Positions 11,061 to 22,207 of a DNA stretch of 64,000 bases are shown here, piece by piece. The notes beneath the pieces are model-generated. The model was not told the origin of the DNA, made no database searches, and saw nothing but the letters and a program-made list of their open reading frames with translations. The DNA is from Oreohelix idahoensis. Lineage: Eukaryota > Mollusca > Gastropoda > Stylommatophora > Oreohelicidae. The position numbers and the translations under genes are program-made. Positions within the stretch are counted from its first letter, which is position 1, and every line of letters begins with the position of its first letter. The stretch is taken from positions 1-64,000 of the forward strand of contig JAMPIV010017548.1 in NCBI GenBank assembly GCA_024509875.1. Direction: 5' to 3'.

Positions 11061-12634
11061 TGTAAAGGGCAATTTTTACTATCTTGCAATATAATACATT
11101 TATATTCTTATTATGTTTGCAAATATTTTGTAAGCAAAGTATTTCCTTTTTAAGTGCTTAAGGAGAAGTCATTTTTGGGCTGCTTCCCTTGAAAATAGTT
11201 CTGTCATCTTCGATCGGACTCCGCAGACGACTCTAGGCCTACTGTGATTTATTCTGTGGCTGGGTAGGAATAGATTGTTCTTGCTTCAGTATATCTATGG
11301 CCTGAATTTATACGTAGTGTTTGTATGAGTAGGACGAGTCTGTCTTATATATGGATATCTTTGCATTTCTAAGTCGAACTAATTTGGTTGTCGCTAGAAA
11401 AGGTCAAAGGCTATGCAGCGGAAGTATCGCTAGCAAAGGGTGTGATCCATGGCTGTCATCCTGTGAGGATGCCGAGTTTTGTTGTAGCAGGCTTTTTGCC
11501 GAAATAGTGATCTATATATGGATGGGGAAAAGTGATAATCATTTAGACATGTTGTATGTACTTTACCCCAGTGTTTATTCTCTTTTGCCAAGGAATGGCA
11601 AAGTTATATTTCGCATAAAAGGTAAAACCACAATTTATTATGAACTTGGGCTTCGCCATCGTTGTTGATAAGCAGATGCACAGTGGTACTTTTAAAAAGA
11701 ATATCCATTCAAAGGAAGAAGACATTCCTATGTATCAGCACTGGATTGTATGATATTATTCAATTACCTCTATGAGAGAACCTATGAAGAAATGAGGACA
11801 TTTAATGAATGACTAATTTTGGTCTATATTCTATAGTGAGTGAAGCTCACGAGAGAGAGAACAGCCATGTTGAAATTCATATACTTTGTATTTATCGAGT
11901 GAGAAAAAGGGATGCCTGTACTATCGCTCGATGAACCAAGAGATCACTGCTACATGTGAGAACCCATGTCTGGGATTCCTATATTATGAAATATATATAT
12001 ATTGAACTTTACGTGAAGGAATATTCGCTAGACGAGGTTAGGTCTAGGAGCCTTCCTATGTATTGGTTATGGTCTGACGTGCCCAGTCAGTAAAGCCAGA
12101 TGATTTACATGATGGAACGCTGAATGCTTATTTACGAATGCTCCATTATGATATTTGCCAAGCATGAATGCTAACTTAAGATGATATTCCTGTGATCAAC
12201 ATTATACTGTCTATGTCGACATTTGTTCCTGTAACCATACACGTACTGTCCAAGTGTGCGTCCCATTAAATGTTATAAAAAGACCACCGTAGTTCCAGTA
12301 CTTCTTGAATTCGAACAGTGTGAGTATGAGTGATGTACTACCAACCTGTCAACTCTATCGAATCATTCTACCATTCGCGTACTGACATTCAGATACACAC
12401 TCATTGTTTACACTCACATTCTTGCCGGAGCCTCATCATGTTCCAGGACAAGATGACCTGTATGACCAAAACTGTGCTGGGTTTGATGAGTTGACAATCG
12501 TTACACTTTACTACACCAGTCCCAACATCTACATTTATCCACTGGTGGACATTCACATCATTTAGCAAATAAAGCATGATTCAACAACTAGTAGCCAGTA
12601 TGAGTTAACAACTACACAAAGAAAGAGTTTAACA
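11061..12634 (+). repeat. 5' LTR
   Basis: Starts TGTAAAGGGC and ends GAGTTTAACA, i.e. TG...CA. It contains a TATA-like TTATAAAAAGA near 12276 and a polyadenylation signal AATAAAGCATG near 12569, the usual U3/R/U5 signals. It is nearly identical to 19262-20840. Confidence 0.95.
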
Positions 12635-12636
12635 AC

Positions 12637-12656
12637 TGGTGTGCCAGCTTCCTGGG
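12637..12656 (+). promoter_or_regulatory. Candidate primer-binding site
   Basis: TGGTGTGCCAGCTTCCTGGG begins two bases after the 5' LTR end. TGG would pair with the CCA end of a tRNA primer. I cannot name the tRNA. Confidence 0.4.
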
Positions 12657-13912
12657 TCAACCTGCACAGTGACCATATTGAGAAGTAAACTACTGAGACC
12701 AGACGTTCCTTGGGGTCTGTTACGACACACAAATACATCAGCAGTACAACTCTACAGTGATGTCAGCGTGACCTGTCCTGTCGAGAGTATGCAGTAACTA
12801 GGTCAGGGTTTGTTGACATTTGGTTCATTGGACATTTGCCATACAACTGACAGTGTTACACAGCGAGCTTGGTTGAAACATAGAACATTACACATCAGGA
12901 CTGGAGAATATTTGACAGTGTTTGCGAAAGAAAATGTTATTGAACTGAGAAGTCCTACATTGATTGTTATCATTCAAATCAACGATGGAGCTTCTATTTC
13001 TGTGTTGAATTTAAAATAATTAGACCAGAAGTATTTGTTTAATAAAGTACCACAGTACTGTACTATTAGGCAGTGTAACTGAGCCTTCATTCCAACACAT
13101 TCTTTCTGCAACACTCTATTTACATCATATTGCCATACTATTTATGCATTTATGTATTTATGTTTAACTATTTATATGTGATATTTGTTTGTATCCAGCG
13201 GGTTGTTGTTTCGGTTGGGCGGTGTCACACAGCAGAGTATCCCACGTAATAGAGGGTCTGATGTGTGCGTTTCTATAGGTGCAATTTTCTTGATTGAAAA
13301 TTTGCTGCGACAGCTGTTGCTATTAGTGTTAGCTGTGAAGTCTGTACTCATTGTTGTTTTTGTAATATTCCTCTGTTCTTTAGTTTGTTTTGATTTGTTT
13401 GTAATTTGTTGGTCTACCCTATTCTATCTTTCAGTTCTATTCTCAATTTATATTTATATACTGTGGCGTTATTTGTATTTGTTATCCTCTTGCGGTTTAT
13501 CTTTTATTGTTTTTCCAATTTTATTTATTTCATTTCCGCAAATGTTTTCATGTTTTTCTGTATAACTGTTTTGTTTTGTGCCTGATCGACATACACTATT
13601 TAAAATAGTTGATCATATAAATTGATGTACAAGAATCAACTGATAGTTAATTGCTATTACTAAAGGTACACAGTTGATGATATAAAACACTATTTCTGGT
13701 GCACTGCACTTATATTATAGAGTGAACCAGCAACTTATAGCTGTTATTATATAAGGATTTATACAAGACCTTTGTAAGGCTTGTTTCCCACAGTGATTGG
13801 GATAGTTAAGTACTATTTTTCACAGGTTACAAAGTTATCATACAAGGTCTTTGATTAAGACTAAGAAAGTGAATTTATTTACTTTTGCAAATTACTGATC
13901 TTATTAGACAAG
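12657..13912 (+). other. Gmr1-like element leader (untranslated)
   Basis: About 1.25 kb between the putative primer site and the gag start. The open frame at 13185-13565 is a T-rich hydrophobic run without homology that I recognise, and is not called as a gene. Confidence 0.5.
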
Positions 13913-16480
13913 ATGTCTACCTTAGATTATTTTATCACACAAGGCAGGGCTCTTGATAAGACTGGTCAGCAATTAGAACAATGGGCAGTTGCTCAATATG
14001 ACAAAGCATTAGCTGCAGAAGAGAGAAAACTTGCTGCTGCTGCTGAAGAAAGAAAAGCATTGATTGAAGAAAAGAAATTAGCAGCTGAGGAGAAAAGATT
14101 GGAAGCTGAGGAAAAAAAATCACAAAGAGAGGATGAACAAAAGAAATTGCAGATACAGACTGATGAAAAAAGATTCCAGATGGAAATGGAAAAAGAGAAA
14201 AGAAAAGATGAAGCTGCTGCTGAAGAGAAAAAATTACAGGCTGCTGCAGAAGAGAGAAAATTACAAGCTGAAGCTCAAGAAAAAAAAGCAATAAGAGAAC
14301 ATGAACACCAAAAAGAACTTTTAGCATTTGAGTTAGAAAAGTTAAAGTTAACAAACATAAGTAATGTTAATCAAGCATCTAGTGGTAATGGTAAACCCTT
14401 TACTTACAAGGTCAAGGTACCAGCGTTCAACCCTTCCAGTGATGACATAACATTCTGGCTAAACAGATTTGAACGCTCGTGTCGAGCACATAATGTGGAC
14501 AAATCACAATATGCTAACCAGTTATCAGAAAATCTGAAAGGTGATTCTCTGACTAGTTTAAGTTTGGTTGAAGAGGCTGACAAAGATAACTATGATGTTA
14601 TTAGGGCAGCCTTATTAAAGAAGTATCAGTTGTCTGAAGAGGGTTATCGGAAGTTGTTTAAGACAATGGTGCCTGAGGCAGGTGTAGAATTCTCAGAATT
14701 CATTGCAAGGACACGACTTACATTTGATCGTTGGATTGAGCTATCCAAAACAGAAAAGACTTATGAAGCCCTTATGGACTTGATACTCAGAGACAAGATT
14801 ATGTCAAGTATAAATAAACCTTTCCTCGAATTCTTACATGAGCGTAAACCTAAGTCTCTAAAAGAAATGGAACAGTATTGTACCCAATACGTCACTGCAC
14901 ATCCGGACGTAGCCATTAGCAACAGTAAGGTTAAAGAAGGTATGCCAGTTGCTTCTGCAACACCATACAACCCTAATCACTCTCACAAATTCCAAGGACC
15001 TCAAAATAGGTTTAATAAAAAAGGTAACTATTACAGTTATCAGAACCAAGGTAACCAATCATTTCAGGGTTCTTCTTCGAATACCTGGAGAAGAGCTGAC
15101 AGCCCTCGATTCAGGGGTGGTCATAATTACAGGAACTTTCGCAAAGGAAGTCATTCTAGAAACTATCCAAGTTTTCCTTCATGGAGACAACAGGATCATA
15201 ATTACCGAGATACTCATTATAATGAATATGATGATAGTAACCAAAGGAGCTATGATTCAAACCCGAGTAGGGGTTATAATAGTGGAAACAATGATAAGTA
15301 CAGAGGCAATAATAACAGAGGTAGAGCACAATTCAAAAAACATAAAGCTCATTACCAGGCGAACTCTGCACAGCAAGAGTCCCACGAAGCCTATAAACAA
15401 AATAAAGATAATGATGACTCTAATAATATGGCATGTGCCGCTTTTGATTTTGGGAGAGCATCTCAGTGCCCCCAATGCAAAACATTATTTGAGCCAACCA
15501 CAGTGTCTACTTTAAGCTGTGGCCATCCTCTTCCCGCTCTTCCTGCGTCAATCGCGCATGATGGGAGAGGTTCTCTTGTCTTACACAAAGGTTTAGTAAA
15601 TGACAATCCAGTCTCAGTACTTTTTGATTCTGGATGCACAACTATTGGGGTTAGGCAGTCACTCATAGATCCTTCTCATTCTACAGGCAAAGTAGTCAAA
15701 TGCGTAACATTTGGCGGCACCATAGAGAAATACTCTACCGCTATCATTAGGATTGCTACTCCTTTCTTCACAGGAGATGTACACGCATGTCTTTTGCCGG
15801 ATCCGATCGCTGATCTTATCATCGGTCGCATTCACGGAGTCAAAGAATGTACTCCGGAGCAAATTTCCGTTTGGGAAAATCAAAATATGCAATCTGCTAA
15901 TGCAGTAGTCACTAGAGCTCAAGCTCTCAATATGCCTGAAACTTCATCTGTTGAAGATAATGAAGTGCATAACCAAGATGATCCCTTGGTAATTTCTCGT
16001 GACTCGTTTATAAAACAACAAGAAGAAGATCCGACTCTTAAGAAATTCTTCACTCTTGTAACAAAAGGTGATCCGAATAAAGATTCAAATTGTAAATCTT
16101 GGATTACAATGAAGAATGGCGTACTTGTACGTATGGTGCAAGACTCCACTAAGTCAAGTCATTCTCAGATTCTTGTACCCAAGAATTTGAGAGTTAAGAT
16201 CTTACAACATGCACACGACTCTCAGTGTGCTGGTCACATGGGTTTTTCCCGTACTAAGTCAAGAGTTCTTGCGGCTTTCTTTTGGCCTTTTGTGAACAAG
16301 GACATACGGATCTATTGTCGATCCTGTAAAGTATGTCAAGAAGTCAAATCCAAAGGTCCTCGTCATGCTGCGCCTATTCAGGCTGCAGATATTCCTATTC
16401 GTCCATTCCAGAAAATGGCGATAGACATCATTGGTCCATTATCAAGATCAAATCTGCTAGAGGACATCAGTTTATCTTAA
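13913..16480 (+). CDS. gag-pol: Gag-protease-integrase N-terminal polyprotein
   Basis: 855 codons. Residues about 25-150 form a long charged coiled coil (repeated AAEEKK/LEAEEK). A retrotransposon-gag-like helical domain follows at about 165-330 (FWLNRFERSCRAHNV). A Gly/Asn/Arg/Tyr-rich stretch (about 345-500) lies where a nucleocapsid is expected, with no clear CCHC knuckle; a CPQC...CGH cluster sits near 520-540. The aspartic protease motif LFDSGCTT is near residue 570. An H2C2 integrase finger (HAHDSQCAGH...CRSCKVCQ) is at about 765-805. The integrase core begins at MAIDIIGPL (about 835), and the frame then ends at 16480 through a shift near 16440. The Met at 13913 precedes a continuous frame and fits a gag start. 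Confidence 0.9.
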   Translation: MSTLDYFITQGRALDKTGQQLEQWAVAQYDKALAAEERKLAAAAEERKALIEEKKLAAEEKRLEAEEKKSQREDEQKKLQIQTDEKRFQMEMEKEKRKDEAAAEEKKLQAAAEERKLQAEAQEKKAIREHEHQKELLAFELEKLKLTNISNVNQASSGNGKPFTYKVKVPAFNPSSDDITFWLNRFERSCRAHNVDKSQYANQLSENLKGDSLTSLSLVEEADKDNYDVIRAALLKKYQLSEEGYRKLFKTMVPEAGVEFSEFIARTRLTFDRWIELSKTEKTYEALMDLILRDKIMSSINKPFLEFLHERKPKSLKEMEQYCTQYVTAHPDVAISNSKVKEGMPVASATPYNPNHSHKFQGPQNRFNKKGNYYSYQNQGNQSFQGSSSNTWRRADSPRFRGGHNYRNFRKGSHSRNYPSFPSWRQQDHNYRDTHYNEYDDSNQRSYDSNPSRGYNSGNNDKYRGNNNRGRAQFKKHKAHYQANSAQQESHEAYKQNKDNDDSNNMACAAFDFGRASQCPQCKTLFEPTTVSTLSCGHPLPALPASIAHDGRGSLVLHKGLVNDNPVSVLFDSGCTTIGVRQSLIDPSHSTGKVVKCVTFGGTIEKYSTAIIRIATPFFTGDVHACLLPDPIADLIIGRIHGVKECTPEQISVWENQNMQSANAVVTRAQALNMPETSSVEDNEVHNQDDPLVISRDSFIKQQEEDPTLKKFFTLVTKGDPNKDSNCKSWITMKNGVLVRMVQDSTKSSHSQILVPKNLRVKILQHAHDSQCAGHMGFSRTKSRVLAAFFWPFVNKDIRIYCRSCKVCQEVKSKGPRHAAPIQAADIPIRPFQKMAIDIIGPLSRSNLLEDISLS

Positions 16481-17928
16481 CGTGTGTAGACATGTGCACA
16501 CGTTGGCCAGAGGCTATCCCTCTAAAGAGCATTACTACCGCTGACATTGCAGATGCTCTTTGGCTTATATTTTCTCGGCTGGGATTCCCCGGAGAAATAT
16601 TATCAGATCATGGCACCCAACTGATATCGGATACCATGTCTCAAGTAATGTCTACTCTACAGATAGAGAGATCTTTGAGTAGCATCTATCATCCTATGTC
16701 CAATGGGATGGTCGAGCGACTAAATAGAACACTTAAGAACTTATTAGGGAAGATAACTGAGGATCATCCTCAAGATTGGGATAGGGTTTTACCCGCGGCC
16801 CTCTTCGCGTACAGAGAGGTCCCCAATGAACATACAGGGTTTTCGCCCTTTGAACTTGTCTTTGGCGCGCGACCGCGCGGCCCAATGTCTTTGCTGCATG
16901 ATCTTATAACAGCTGACAATATTGACGATGACACAAAATCTTCTTACGAGTATGTCATCGCGCTGAGACAAAAGATTATCGAAGCATGCAAATTGGCAAC
17001 GTCCTCTTCTGAGTTTGCTAAGCAGAAGGCAAGACAATTTGCTAATAAGAAGAGAACTTTACGACAACTTTGTCCTGGTGACAAAGCATTTGTTTTGCTA
17101 CCTTGTCGTGAAAATAGACTCCTTATTAGTTGGAAAGGTCCGTACGATATAATATCGAAAATTTCAGATGTTGACTACATCGTCGATATTAACGGGAAGC
17201 ATAAAACCTTCCACATCAATATGCTTACGGAGTTCCATGAACGTCCTGACTATCTACAGCCTATTTTCCAGGCAACGGACGATTCTCATGTCAAACATGG
17301 TCATTACTCATCACTGTCTGTAATACAGGATGAGGAAACAAGTTTTTCGGATGTTAATCTCCCGCTTCCAATGATCCCACTTCATTCTAGTGAATCATGG
17401 AAAGACGTTACTGTTTCTCCTGATTTGTCTCTAGGAGAACGGCGACAAGTTTCGTCTATGTTACAAACATTTCAGGATGTCCTCACTGACATCCCTGGAC
17501 AAACTCATGTCATTGAGCATGACATTGTTCTAACTGAACATACTCCAATTAGGGTTAGGCCTTATCCTATCCCTATACATTTCCAAACACAGGTTGAAAA
17601 GGAGTTGGATGAAATGATAGATTTACAAATAATCGAACCATCCACTTCTGCATATTCTTCGCCGATGGTTATTGTTCGAAAAAAAGACAATAACATACGT
17701 CTTTGCGTTGACTATCGCAAATTGAATCAAGTTACGAAGTTCGATGCTGAACCTATGCCTTTACTAGAGAGTTACTTACTCGTCTTTCTAAATCGCATTT
17801 TTTCACTAAACTTGATTTGTCTAAAGGATATTGGCAAGTTCCATTATCCGAACGCGCCAAACCTCTTACCGCTTTCTCTACTCCCAGAGGCCTTTTCCAA
17901 TGGAATTTTATGCCTTTCGGCCTTATGA
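16333..17928 (+). pseudogene. pol: Integrase core and RT N-terminal part (frameshifted)
   Basis: Genuine homology begins about 16440, after a one-base shift from the upstream ORF. It continues the integrase core: VDMCTRWPEA, the second catalytic Asp in LSDHGTQ, and the Glu in MVERLNRTLKN. A chromodomain-free C-terminal part follows (WKGPYDIISKI, KTFHINMLTEFHERPDY). A linker leads into RT: VEKELDEMIDLQIIEP, SPMVIVRKKDN, RLCVDYRKLNQ. Near 17770 another one-base shift interrupts RT and the frame decays to a stop at 17928. The first 35 codons are out-of-frame shadow of the upstream ORF. Confidence 0.85.
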
Positions 17929-18809
17929 ACGCACCAGCTACATTTGTACGCATGATGCGTCGAATCCTATCGTATCGGTCAGATGTCATTGCTTATCTAG
18001 ACGACATCTGTCTTTTCAGCGATACTTGGGAAGATCACTATTCAGGATTAGTTGAATTATTATCAACTCTGCGTGAGTATAACCTGACAGCAAAACCATC
18101 TAAAGCTTGTATTGGCTTTAGCGAAATTGCTTTCTTAGGCCATCGAGTAGGTCACGGTTTCTTGAAGACAGAAGACCATAATATCACTAAGATACTTAAC
18201 ATCTCTATCCCTAGGACTAAAAAGCAAGTGCGAAGTCTTTTAGGTCTCATACAATTTTATGGACGTTTCATTCCGAATCTGTCCTCTATCATGGCACCTC
18301 TCTCTACACTATTAAAGAAAGGGTCGCCTAACATGGTTCACTGGTCTCATGAATGCCAATCTTCACTAGAGAAGATCAAAACTATGTTTTCATCACCACC
18401 TATTTTAGTGTTACCTACAACAGATAAGACATTTGTTCTTCGTAGTGACGCTTCATCCACTGGGATTGGAGCGGCACTAATGCAAGAGTACTCTGGAACT
18501 CTGCATCCTGTAATGTACATATCCAGAAAACTTAATGCTGCAGAAAGGAATTACTCGGTTTTAGACCGTGAATTATTGGCAATGGTTTGGTCAATTCTCA
18601 AACTCCAAAGATTCCTTCTGGGCGCGCATTTCGTAGTGGAAACTGACCAAAAAGCTCTTACGGCTATCCAAAGTAAAAACTTGAAGAGCTCGAGATCAAC
18701 TCGATACGCAATCGCTCTTCAACCTTTTCATTTTTCGGTACGAGCTATCCGTGGTTCAGAAAATGTGATGGCGGACATTCTGTCCAGATGCCCACATGAT
18801 GCCACTTAA
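17775..18809 (+). pseudogene. pol: RT catalytic part and RNase H (frameshifted)
   Basis: Continues RT in a new frame: KGYWQVPL, NFMPFGLMNAPATF, the active-site box AYLDDICLFS, then FLGHRVG and RSLLGLIQFYGRFIPN. RNase H follows: LRSDASSTGIGAALMQ, SRKLNAAERNYSVLDRE, VETDQKAL and a terminal Asp in ENVMADILSRCP. The first Met in this frame is 17817, but homology extends upstream to about 17775. The protein ends at RNase H with no integrase after it, because integrase is encoded upstream. The catalytic residues look intact, so only the two frameshifts break the element. Confidence 0.9.
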
Positions 18810-19261
18810 CTGTTAAATATTGGATCTTTTTAATATGTATAACTTTACAACAGTTATTTTTTGTTTCTTTACTAAGATACACATTTGTAATTTAATAATA
18901 GAATGATGGTATCGCTACTTAGCGGTTTATTGATGTTAATTCACCGCTGTTCTTTGATGATTGTTTCTTCATAAATCATAAATTTAAGATTGTAGTGTGA
19001 ATTTTTGGTATGCATTGTATAATTACCAGAATTGTATTATACGTACATCACACCTTCCTGGAAACATTTATTCGTAGAGAAACAATTTCTCTCAGATTTT
19101 GAGATATATATTCTCACCAGTCATATTAGGAATTATAGTTATTCCTGATATTTTCATCTGCGCAGTATTCTTGCGTTGTGAGCCTATTCTACGGTGCTCC
19201 TAGATGTATTTAAAAAAAAAAAAATTTTATTTTTTTTTTTTCCCGGGAGGTGTGGTAAGAC
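18810..19261 (+). other. 3' untranslated part with polypurine tract
   Basis: Non-coding DNA between RNase H and the 3' LTR, with A- and T-runs at 19211-19243. The purine-rich GGGAGGTGTGGTAAGA at about 19245-19260 sits directly before the LTR and is the likely plus-strand primer site. Confidence 0.6.
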
Positions 19262-20840
19262 TGTAAAGGGCAATTTTTACTATCTTGCAATATAATACAT
19301 TTATATTCTTATTATGTTCGCAAATATTTTTGTAAGCAAAGTATTTCCTTTTTAAGTGCTTAAGGAGAAGTCATTTTTGGGTTGCTTCCCTTGAAAATAG
19401 TTCTGTCATCTTCGATCGGACTCCGCAGACGACTCTAGGCCTACTGCGATTTATTCTGTGGCTGGGTAGGAATAGATTGTTCTTGCTTCAGTATATCTAT
19501 GGCCTGAATTTATACGTAGTGTTTGTATGAGTAGGACGAGTCTGTCTTATATATGGATATCTTTGCATTTCTAAGTCGAACTAATTTGGTTGTCGCTAGA
19601 AAAGGTCAAAGGCTATGCAGCGGAAGTATCGCTAGCAAGGGGTGTGATCCATGGCTGTCATCCTGTGAGGATGCCGAGTTTTGTTGTAGCAGGCTTTTTT
19701 GCCGAAATAGTGATCTATATATGGATGGGGAAAAGTGATAATCATTTAGACATGTTGTATGTACTTTACCCCAGTGTTTATTCTCTTTTGCCAAGGAATG
19801 GCAAAGTTATATTTCGCATAAAAAGGTAAAACCACAATTTATTATGAACTTGGGCTTCGCCATCGTTGTTGATAAGCAGATGCACAGTGGTACTTTTAAA
19901 AAGAATATCCATTCAAAGGAAGAAGACATTCCTATGTATCAGCACTGGATTGTATGATATTATTCAATTACCTCTATGAGAGAACCTATGAAGAAATGAG
20001 GACATTTAATGAATGACTAATTTTGGTCTATATTCTATAGTGAGTGAAGCTCACGAGAGAGAGAACAGCCATGTTGAAATTCATATACTTTGTATTTATC
20101 GAGTGAGAAAAAGGGATGCCTGTACTATCGCTCGATGAACCAAGAGATCACTGCTACATGTGAGAACCCATGTCTGGGATTCCTATATTATGAAATATAT
20201 ATATATTGAACTTTACGTGAAGGAATATTCGCTAGACGAGGTTAGGTCTAGGAGCCTTCCTATGTATTGGTTATGGTCTGACGTGCCCAGTCAGTAAAGC
20301 CAGATGATTTACATGATGGAACGCTGAATGCTTATTTACGAATGCTCCATTATGATATTTGCCAAGCATGAATGCTAACTTAAGATGATATTCCTGTGAT
20401 CAACATTATACTGTCTATGTCGACATTTGTTCCTGTAACCATACACGTACTGTCCAAGTGTGCGTCCCATTAAATGTTATAAAAAGACCACCGTAGTTCC
20501 AGTACTTCTTGAATTCGAACAGTGTGAGTATGAGTGATGTACTACCAACCTGTCAACTCTATCGAATCATTCTACCATTCGCGTACTGACATTCAGATAC
20601 ACACTCATTGTTTACACTCACATTCTTGTCGGAGCCTCATCACGTTCCAGGACAAGATGACCTGTATGACCAAAACTGTGCTGGGTTTGATGAGTTGACA
20701 ATCGTTACACTTTACTACACCAGTCCCAACATCTACATTTATCCACTGGTGGACATTCACATCATTTAGCAAATAAAGCATGATTCAACAACTAGTAGCC
20801 AGTATGAGTTAACAACTACACACAAAGAAAGAGTTTAACA
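19262..20840 (+). repeat. 3' LTR
   Basis: Near-identical to the 5' LTR, with six or so substitutions (for example GGCTGC versus GGTTGC, and CACAAAG versus CACACAAAG as an indel). The outer end GTTTAACA is followed by CTAGTCAGG, which does not repeat the left flank. Confidence 0.95.
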
Positions 20841-21088
20841 CTAGTCAGGCGTTTATTAAGGTAGATCTCGCTCATAACGTCATCTTCATTTATACCTCAC
20901 TCTCTTGTTTCAAGTCAGTATCTTCAGCACATATATATTTATTCTACTTGGCATTGTAAACTCAAACTATTTTTCATATTACCGAATAGCTGATTTCAGT
21001 TCGAAAAAACGTTTCATGAAACTTACAAATTTATTATTGCTTATCCAATTAAATTTGCTGATAACAAAAAAGCCTGCGACCTTCAGAC

Positions 21089-22207
21089 ATGAACACAAGG
21101 AATGTCTCTCACAGCAATGAAAAATCACGTTGCGATCCTCTGGTCAGCGACGAAACCATATATTATATTAGGTTTGTACTAATCATAGTGACCAGTTCCT
21201 GTGTGACATTGTTCGGTATAGCAGGGAACACCATCAACATGGTCGTATATTTGAAACAAGGAATCAAAGACAGTGCTACTGTTCAGTTCTTCTCTTTGTC
21301 AATTACAGACTTTGTTTTTTGTATTCTGGTTTTGGCGTCATCACTCTGCTTTCTTCTTGCTAACGTTCGTCCAGACATCACAGTTCTCGATCCATTATCT
21401 TTATCTTATTGTATTGCACAGTCGAAAGAGAAAGTGAATTCTTTATCAATAATCATAACTATTTTTCTCTCAGTGGAGCGTTGCTTTTGTGTTATATTTC
21501 CCTTTCATGTCAAATTAATGTTTACAATGTCCCGTTCAGTCAAGGCCGTCACGTGCGTGGCCATTATCTTAGGAGCGCTGCTAATCCCAGATTACATAAC
21601 CCAGGGTTTGACATGGAAGCATGACGCAAGATTTAATTCAACGCGAATACTATTCTGGCACGTAGAGGACAGAATTGAATTTAATCTGTTCAAGAATTTA
21701 ATGTTTGCAGTTGTTCTGCCGCTTGTTGCTGGTGTTACCAACTCGATCTGTGCAGCAGTTATGATTGCAAAGATCAAAACGTCGAGTAACTTTCGACAGT
21801 CACTTGGATCAGTTACTCCATATGCCCATGCATTATGCCGTATAGATAAAAACGTCGAAGCGAAATACAAACAATCTAATATAGCGTTAACGAACAAAGA
21901 CGCAAGATTGGCTAAAACAATAATTGCTGTGGATGTGATCTTTATTATATGTAATATTCCCAAATGTATGCTCCTTGCTACCACCATTTTAGAGTATTAC
22001 ATTCCTGAATTCAGTGCTGGGGTCCCAGGCAGGTACAAAAATTTAGTGACGTTGATTATTATCTTAGCCTATACCACGGAGTCTGTCAATGGTGCAGTTA
22101 GTTTTTTAATTTATATTATTTCCAGTGTAAAGTTTAGATCAGTGTGTACGCAAATATTTTGTACCGCAGTAATTTTAGAATCGCGTAAACTAAAAAAAAA
22201 AGCATGA
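21089..22207 (+). CDS. Rhodopsin-type GPCR, gastropod chemosensory-like
   Basis: 372 codons, single exon, intact. Seven hydrophobic segments: about 30-55 (with GN in FGIAGNTIN), 65-92 (SLSITDF), 105-128, 148-168, 205-230, 275-300 and 318-345. The TM3 end reads ERCFCV in place of DRY. TM7 has NGAVSFLIY in place of NPxxY. The N-terminus holds an N-glycosylation site (NVS). I see no cysteine in the second extracellular loop to pair with the one near TM3. A basic tail (RKLKKKA) ends the protein. The intronless form and ERC/SLSITDF motifs fit lineage-expanded molluscan chemosensory receptors. A FMRFamide-like peptide receptor is the alternative. The ATG has G at -3. AATAAA occurs downstream (22382, 22719). 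Confidence 0.85.
   Translation: MNTRNVSHSNEKSRCDPLVSDETIYYIRFVLIIVTSSCVTLFGIAGNTINMVVYLKQGIKDSATVQFFSLSITDFVFCILVLASSLCFLLANVRPDITVLDPLSLSYCIAQSKEKVNSLSIIITIFLSVERCFCVIFPFHVKLMFTMSRSVKAVTCVAIILGALLIPDYITQGLTWKHDARFNSTRILFWHVEDRIEFNLFKNLMFAVVLPLVAGVTNSICAAVMIAKIKTSSNFRQSLGSVTPYAHALCRIDKNVEAKYKQSNIALTNKDARLAKTIIAVDVIFIICNIPKCMLLATTILEYYIPEFSAGVPGRYKNLVTLIIILAYTTESVNGAVSFLIYIISSVKFRSVCTQIFCTAVILESRKLKKKA

Larger units (their letters stand above)
11061..20840 (+). mobile_element. Gmr1-like LTR retrotransposon with integrase before RT
   Basis: Two long direct repeats (11061-12634 and 19262-20840) bracket gag, protease, integrase, RT and RNase H on the plus strand. Placing integrase upstream of RT inside a Ty3/gypsy-type element is the mark of the Gmr1 group first described from Atlantic cod. 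The LTRs differ by only about six substitutions and a few small indels by eye, so the insertion is young. Even so, the coding region carries two frameshifts. There is no flanking target duplication: the left flank is LINE copy B (GATAAC) and the right flank is CTAGTC. Confidence 0.9.

Noticed and set aside
13185..13565. Hydrophobic 126-codon ORF in the Gmr1-like leader
   Set aside because: T-rich leader DNA with no envelope-like or other known motif. Not supported as an env gene.
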